Assembly (NCBI RefSeq): GCF_014773275.1
Contig: NZ_JACWMW010000003.1
Location: 62,001 to 126,000, forward strand
Direction of reading: 5' to 3'
Length of the DNA: 64,000 nucleotides
Source of the DNA: Mucilaginibacter rigui
GTDB lineage: Bacteria; Bacteroidota; Bacteroidia; Sphingobacteriales; Sphingobacteriaceae
Shown here in pieces: positions 59,757-64,000 of the stretch. The notes under the pieces were generated by a model. The model did not search any database. It saw only the letters and a list, made by a program, of their open reading frames with translations, and was not told the DNA's origin. Both the position numbers and the translations under genes were made by a program. The first letter of the stretch is position 1, and each line of letters starts with the position of its first letter.

Positions 59757-61313
59757 TTACTGCAATCGTTTTTTCGCCAACTCAGCTTTATAAACCTCAT
59801 TTAGCTTTGGCGATGGGTTGGTAAGCAGGTATATCCTTGTGCCTTTTTCGCGTGCCAGAGGGGTTAATACTTCGCCGGTTTTGCGGTAACTTTCCAACAT
59901 TGGGCTAAGCCTGCGCTCTACGTTATCATCGTCATCCACATAAATAATATAATGCGCGTTCAAACTATCGGCCGCCCATAGCTGAAAACTGCTATTGAGA
60001 GATGTTACATCAGGTATTTTATATTTTTTACGATAATGATGAAGGGCGCCCGCCTCGCCGTAGTTATCGGCATATACCTGGGTGTGCTTTTGCTGTTCGG
60101 GCGTTAATGCATGGTACGTGTCGCCAACTTTTTTGGCCATTTCATCCCAGCCAAGCATGTCGGCATAATCCTGCGTAAGTGGGTGCTGCTTCTGGTCTTC
60201 CCATGTAACTAAAAATTGCAGAAATGTATAACGTTCTGTAGTATGCTTAATAAACGCCACGGTGCTGTTTAGCGGTAATATGGGCAGTACCAGTGGAAGT
60301 AATAATACATTGGGTACAACAAATAACAGCACAGTAGCAGTACGCAAAATATAAGCCTTGCGGTTCAATATCCGTTCGAAAGTAAAACCGCCAGCGGCAA
60401 ACAGCATGGGGTAGGCACCGAACAGGTAGTAAATTTTACCGTTCATCTGCAGCAAAAACAAAAATATAAGCACATAAGCAATAGCCATAAACCTGAACCT
60501 GCGCAGCCTGAACGAGAACAGCAAACTAATAAAACCTGCAAGCCACACAAAAAGCGCCGGGCCGTTAACTAAAAGCTGCTGTTTAATAAAATCCGAGGGG
60601 TGTATGTAATCCAGCTGGGTTTCCCGCAGTTCTTTCATGTGGTGGATAACCGGCAAATGATGCACAAACTGCCAGATAATATTAGGCAAAAATATAAGTA
60701 TAGCTAATAAGGCCGAGTAAACTACATGCTTATTGAACAGTAATTTACGTTCGCGGCTTATTAAAATACCTATAATAAGCGATGCTGTGAAGAACGCCAT
60801 GGTATACTTGGTAAGCATGCCAATGCCAACGGCAACACCAAGCCAGTATAGGTATTTTACAGTAGCGGTATTTAAGTATTTAATGAATAGCCAAACGGTA
60901 ACCACCCACCAAAGCTGATCGAACACTACGGGTTGGAATAGGTACCCGCTGGCAGCAAAGGCCGGCGCGAAGATGAGCGCCAAACACGCCAGCGTAATGG
61001 CAAACCTGCGCCCGCCAAGTTCGGCGGTTATTTGGCCGGTAAGCCATACAATAAAGCCGCTGGCAATGGTGCTGAATATACGCGCTGCAAAAACAGAATC
61101 GCCAAAAATGTTAAGGGTTATTTTTGCCAGTAGGGCTATGAACGGTGGCACTTCTTTATACCCCCAGTCAAGATGGTCGCCTAAAACAAGGTGTAATAAT
61201 TCATCGCGGTGGAAGCCAAAATTGCTGATCGCAAACAGGTTGAGCACTATTTTTAATGCAACAAAGATCAGTATAAAGGTTGAATACGATGACCTCCGGT
61301 TTTTATAAGGCAT
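59757..61313 (-). CDS. GT39-type (ArnT/PMT-like) membrane glycosyltransferase
   Basis: About 518 aa with roughly ten to twelve membrane segments. The N-terminal loop has FGFHRDELLHLVLG followed by YKEVPPFIALLAKI, fitting the Asp/Glu-rich first loop of GT-C enzymes that use lipid-linked sugars; a C-terminal periplasmic domain of about 150 residues follows the last segment (VYADNYGEAGALHHYR, FQLWAADSLNAHYIIYVDDDD, in parts). Such enzymes add sugars to lipid A or to surface glycans. The ATG at 61313 was preferred over 61373, which adds residues not seen in the family. Confidence 0.85.
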   Translation of the reverse strand: MPYKNRRSSYSTFILIFVALKIVLNLFAISNFGFHRDELLHLVLGDHLDWGYKEVPPFIALLAKITLNIFGDSVFAARIFSTIASGFIVWLTGQITAELGGRRFAITLACLALIFAPAFAASGYLFQPVVFDQLWWVVTVWLFIKYLNTATVKYLYWLGVAVGIGMLTKYTMAFFTASLIIGILISRERKLLFNKHVVYSALLAILIFLPNIIWQFVHHLPVIHHMKELRETQLDYIHPSDFIKQQLLVNGPALFVWLAGFISLLFSFRLRRFRFMAIAYVLIFLFLLQMNGKIYYLFGAYPMLFAAGGFTFERILNRKAYILRTATVLLFVVPNVLLLPLVLPILPLNSTVAFIKHTTERYTFLQFLVTWEDQKQHPLTQDYADMLGWDEMAKKVGDTYHALTPEQQKHTQVYADNYGEAGALHHYRKKYKIPDVTSLNSSFQLWAADSLNAHYIIYVDDDDNVERRLSPMLESYRKTGEVLTPLAREKGTRIYLLTNPSPKLNEVYKAELAKKRLQ

Positions 61314-61435
61314 TGACGAATTTAGGATGGTTTTGCTAAAGGTAGTAAAATTGGAGAAATGATGAAATGACAAAGGACAAAAGATGGGAAAGCTTATGCA
61401 TTCTATCCTTTGTCCTTACCCTTCGTATAAAAGAA

Positions 61436-62743
61436 TTATACCCTTTTTATATCGGCACCAAGTGCTTTTAGGCGTTCATCAATGTTCTGGTAACCGCGTT
61501 CAATCTGTTCGATATTGTAGATGGTAGATTGGCCCTGCGCCGATAATGCAGCGATGAGCAATGATACTCCCGCACGGATATCCGGCGAGGTCATGGATAT
61601 GCCGCGTAACTGCACCATTTTATCTAAACCGATAACGGTAGCGCGGTGTGGATCGCAGAGGATAATATTGGCACCCATATCAAGCAATTTATCCACAAAG
61701 AATAAACGGCTTTCAAACATCTTCTGATGGATCAGTACCGATCCTTTTGCCTGAGTAGCAACTACCAGCACAATGCTCAGCAAATCTGGAGTGAAGCCCG
61801 GCCAGGGTGAATCGGCAACGGTTAGTAACGAGCCATCAATAAAGGTATCTATCTCGTAATGGTCCTGCGATGGGATGTAGATATCATCACCACGGCGTTC
61901 CAGTTTAATACCCAGGCGTTTAAACACATCAGGTATCATACCCAGTTCGTCGTAGTGTACATCTTTAATGGTGATCTCTGACCCGGTCATGGCGGCAAGG
62001 CCTATGAACGATCCAATTTCTATCATATCTGGCAGCATACGGTGTTCAGTGCCACCCAATTGGCTTACGCCCTCAATAGTTAACAAGTTTGATGCAATGC
62101 CGCTTATTTTGGCACCCATGCGGTTAAGCATTTTACAAAGCTGCTGCAGGTAAGGCTCGCAGGCAGCGTTGTAAATGGTGGTAGTACCTTTTGCCAGCAC
62201 AGCTGCCATCACAATGTTGGCTGTACCGGTTACCGATGCTTCATCTAAAAGGATGTATGTGCCTTTCAGGTTTGAGGCATCTACATTGTAAAAGCCGTTA
62301 TCGGGGTTAAAATCAAAACGTGCGCCTAATTTTTCGAACCCTAAAAAGTGAGTATCTAACCTGCGGCGCCCAATTTTGTCACCACCCGGTTTTGGGATAG
62401 ATGCTTTGCCAAAACGCGCCAAAAGCGGTCCCAGTATCATGATAGAGCCGCGCAGGCCGCCGCCCTTGGTTTTAAATGCTTCAGAATTAAAAAAATCCTG
62501 GTCAATCTCTTTGGCCTCAAAAGTGCAGGTATCGCGCGATATGCGGTTCACCTCAACACCCATATCGCCCAGCAATTCTATCAGCTTGTTCACATCCTGT
62601 ATGTCAGGTATGTTGCTGATGGTCATTTTCTGGTCGGTAAGTAATACGGCCGATATAATTTGTAATGCTTCGTTTTTTGCGCCCTGAGGGGTTATTTCGC
62701 CCTTAAGTTTTTTACCGCCCTGTATTTCGAATGCGTTTTTCAT
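61436..62743 (-). CDS. murA: UDP-N-acetylglucosamine 1-carboxyvinyltransferase
   Basis: The first committed step of peptidoglycan synthesis. The 435-aa protein has the inside-out EPSP-synthase-like repeats: GAKNEALQIISAVLLTD, GLRGSIMILGPLLARFG, VTGTANIVMAAVLAKGTTTI (in parts) and the late PDIRAGVSLLIAAL. The catalytic loop reads KPGGDKIGRRRLDTH: the residue normally Cys115 is Asp122 here. Fosfomycin alkylates that Cys, and Cys-to-Asp enzymes are known to be active and resistant. It is minus-strand; the next gene downstream on that strand is the glycosyltransferase. Confidence 0.96.
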   Translation of the reverse strand: MKNAFEIQGGKKLKGEITPQGAKNEALQIISAVLLTDQKMTISNIPDIQDVNKLIELLGDMGVEVNRISRDTCTFEAKEIDQDFFNSEAFKTKGGGLRGSIMILGPLLARFGKASIPKPGGDKIGRRRLDTHFLGFEKLGARFDFNPDNGFYNVDASNLKGTYILLDEASVTGTANIVMAAVLAKGTTTIYNAACEPYLQQLCKMLNRMGAKISGIASNLLTIEGVSQLGGTEHRMLPDMIEIGSFIGLAAMTGSEITIKDVHYDELGMIPDVFKRLGIKLERRGDDIYIPSQDHYEIDTFIDGSLLTVADSPWPGFTPDLLSIVLVVATQAKGSVLIHQKMFESRLFFVDKLLDMGANIILCDPHRATVIGLDKMVQLRGISMTSPDIRAGVSLLIAALSAQGQSTIYNIEQIERGYQNIDERLKALGADIKRV

Positions 62744-62852
62744 TTATTTTTTATGGTTGATGCTATAGTTTATCTTGTGGCAAAGATTATAAAATAATCG
62801 CATATGCGGTTACAACATCCCTGCCATTATATAGGCCATTAGCTAAAATCAA

Positions 62853-63593
62853 TTAATATTTTTTTGCGCCTCCAGTGTTACGGTTACGGTTGTTTTGGTT
62901 GTTGTTATTACGCGGGTTATTGTTGTTGGTACGGCCGCCACCACCGCCACCGCGGTTGTTTTGGTTATTGGTACGCCCGCGGCTATTATTATTGTTTTGG
63001 TTATTATTATAAGGGTTGGCGCGGAATTCAACACGGTTAAGGTTTATGTTCTCTTCCAGTTTTAAAACGCCGCCCGATAAGGCGTACAGATCTGACAGGA
63101 TGATCTCGTCGGCAACAGAATCTTTGTTCCATTGCACGTAAGCCATTTTCATGAAGTTGGCAATAGCCTGCACCATGTGGCGCCTGCGATCGGGCTCTTC
63201 AATGCTTTTGGCCTTCTCTATCATCATTTCTATGGTTTTACCATAGTGCTTGTATTTGATACGCTGATGCGGATATTTAAGCGGCTCGGGTTTCAGATGA
63301 ATAGCCTCCGGGCTTGGTTTTGGGTAGGGCGAATCAACATCCAGCTGAAAATCGGATATGATGTGCAGGTGATCCCAAAGCTTGTGTTTAAAATCGGCCA
63401 CATCGCGCAGGTGCGGGTTTAAAAAACCCATCAGGTCTATCACTACCTGCGCGTATTTGTTGCGCTCTTCTTTGGTAGGTAACGCTACGATGTATTTCAC
63501 CATATTTTGCACGTTACGGCCGTATTCTGTTAATAAAAGTTTATTCCTGGTTGAGTTATAATCAAACGGACCAGGCAAATTTGTTAATGCCAT
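62853..63593 (-). CDS. DUF4290 protein with Asn/Arg/Gly-rich tail
   Basis: A 246-aa protein of DUF4290, a family confined largely to Bacteroidota. The folded part (1-190) contains FDYNSTRNKLLLTEYGRNVQNMV, NPHLRDVADFKHKLWDHLHIISDF and RRHMVQAIANFMKMAYVQWNKD (in parts) and is helical. The last 55 residues are low-complexity: Asn runs with RG/GGGGGG and R(N) repeats, ending GGAKKY. Such tails are typical of RNA-binding or condensate-forming proteins, but no function is known for the family. Confidence 0.88.
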   Translation of the reverse strand: MALTNLPGPFDYNSTRNKLLLTEYGRNVQNMVKYIVALPTKEERNKYAQVVIDLMGFLNPHLRDVADFKHKLWDHLHIISDFQLDVDSPYPKPSPEAIHLKPEPLKYPHQRIKYKHYGKTIEMMIEKAKSIEEPDRRRHMVQAIANFMKMAYVQWNKDSVADEIILSDLYALSGGVLKLEENINLNRVEFRANPYNNNQNNNNSRGRTNNQNNRGGGGGGRTNNNNPRNNNNQNNRNRNTGGAKKY

Positions 63594-63945
63594 GTATGTT
63601 TTTAATTAAATAATTGTCTTGAAGGTGTTTTTCGGCGCATGGACAGTTTCTTAGAACAGAAGGCAGAAACCGGAGAACCAAAATGAATGAGTACGAAGTA
63701 CTAACGCAAATATAGGGTAAATGTGTTAAAGCGCAAATTATTAAATGTGTTGAGCAGGAGGCTCGTATGGAGCCGGTTAGGTTGTTTTATTCTATAAACA
63801 GGATGCTCCCCAGGAGCGTTATAAAAAGTATAGGTTATGAAACTCCGGAGGAGTTGCCCGTTTATAGAAAAGCAATCAACAAGTTTTAGCTCCATAGGAG
63901 CCTCCTTCAATATTTTACTCGTTACTTTAGCGTTAAAGTAATTAT
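63594..63945. other. Gene-free stretch before the enolase-superfamily gene
   Basis: About 350 bp. Contains the nested hairpin element at 63756-63906 and a spacer of about 40 bp to the ATG at 63946. The open frame crossing it (63701-63910) is made of the hairpin words and does not look like a gene. Confidence 0.7.
63756..63906. repeat. Nested four-hairpin element
   Basis: Outer arms aggaggctcgtatggagc (63756-63773) and gctccataggagcctcct (63889-63906) pair over 18 bp with one mismatch. Inside, ttctataaac (63790-63799) pairs with gtttatagaa (63860-63869), and two small hairpins lie between: gctcc-cca-ggagc (63805-63817) and aactcc-gga-ggagtt (63841-63855). Confidence 0.85.
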
Positions 63946-64000
63946 ATGATCATCACCGCCATCGATATTTACCGTTTCAGCATCCCAATGGAACCGTTTA
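63946..64000 (+). CDS. Enolase-superfamily enzyme (dipeptide epimerase-like), 5' end only
   Basis: The last 55 bases open with ATG and encode MIITAIDIYRFSIPMEPF, the characteristic start of mandelate racemase/muconate lactonising enzymes such as L-Ala-D/L-Glu epimerase. Only 18 residues are visible, so the exact activity cannot be assigned. The nested hairpin element lies just upstream. Confidence 0.6.
   Translation, partial: MIITAIDIYRFSIPMEPF

Noticed and set aside
63701..63910. 69-codon minus-strand frame
   Set aside because: It runs across the nested hairpin element and has no family resemblance.
1..64000. tRNA, rRNA, IS transposase, integrase, prophage or replication origin
   Set aside because: No cloverleaf or rRNA-like tract, no DDE/HUH or integrase signatures and no phage structural genes were recognised.

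Overview
This 64 kb window looks like chromosome from a Bacteroidota bacterium of the Sphingobacteriaceae, most like Mucilaginibacter or Pedobacter. The placement is inferred from protein families and style, not from an rRNA gene. Supporting signs are a DUF4290 protein, a PorT-like beta-barrel, head-GIN (DUF2807) proteins, heptose kinase and adenylyltransferase encoded as two separate genes, a Rho with a long disordered insert, promoters with the Bacteroidota TAnnTTTG -7 box, and many dispersed inverted repeats between genes. No rRNA, tRNA, CRISPR array, IS transposase or prophage was found.

Layout. 0-9 kb: dprA, then a minus-strand run for LPS heptose (GT9 heptosyltransferase, rfaE2, gmhA, rfaE1) interrupted by two small accessory inserts: a DUF559 nuclease gene with a 143-bp tandem array, and a frameshifted S23/four-helix-bundle gene flanked by inverted 8-bp arrays. 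A PolX/PHP protein with a degraded polymerase site follows. 9-26 kb: housekeeping genes (sppA, folK, Hpt, purS, pssA, rho, pyrF, an S9 peptidase, a PNPOx-like protein, a DEDDh-exonuclease/GIY-YIG fusion, yidC, pyrG, a deoxynucleoside kinase, trpS). 26-36 kb: plsC-gatC, a RelBE-like toxin-antitoxin pair bracketed by inverted repeats, an orphan ABC ATPase, an AraC regulator, a serine hydrolase, an orphan LIV-type binding lipoprotein, a GH19 chitinase-like protein and a cobalamin adenosyltransferase. 36-44 kb: a DUF2795 protein, a tandem pair of 48-aa membrane proteins, ispD, queA, an ABC permease, recQ and gltA. 44-52 kb: a large hybrid histidine kinase, then three tandem GIN-like secreted paralogues, each behind the same operator layout, and a fourth head-GIN lipoprotein. 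52-64 kb: a dihaem cytochrome, tig-clpP-clpX, AMP nucleosidase, cystathionine beta-synthase, a DUF486 protein, a GT39 glycosyltransferase, murA (with the fosfomycin-target Cys replaced by Asp), the DUF4290 gene, and the 5' end of an enolase-superfamily gene.

What stands out. (1) Three small accessory loci (DUF559, S23, RelBE) each sit between housekeeping genes and are bracketed by short inverted repeats; the element amplified beside DUF559 also occurs as a single copy at 18.5 kb. (2) The three GIN paralogues share an upstream architecture of two direct repeats 21 bp apart followed at fixed distance by TACAG-N9-CTGTA, which suggests a LytTR-type regulon; the middle gene is a mosaic of its neighbours. 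(3) Several intergenic repeats have precise terminal inverted repeats and nested hairpins like small non-autonomous mobile elements. All positions, motifs and spacings were read by eye; family assignments rest on motif recognition without database searches.
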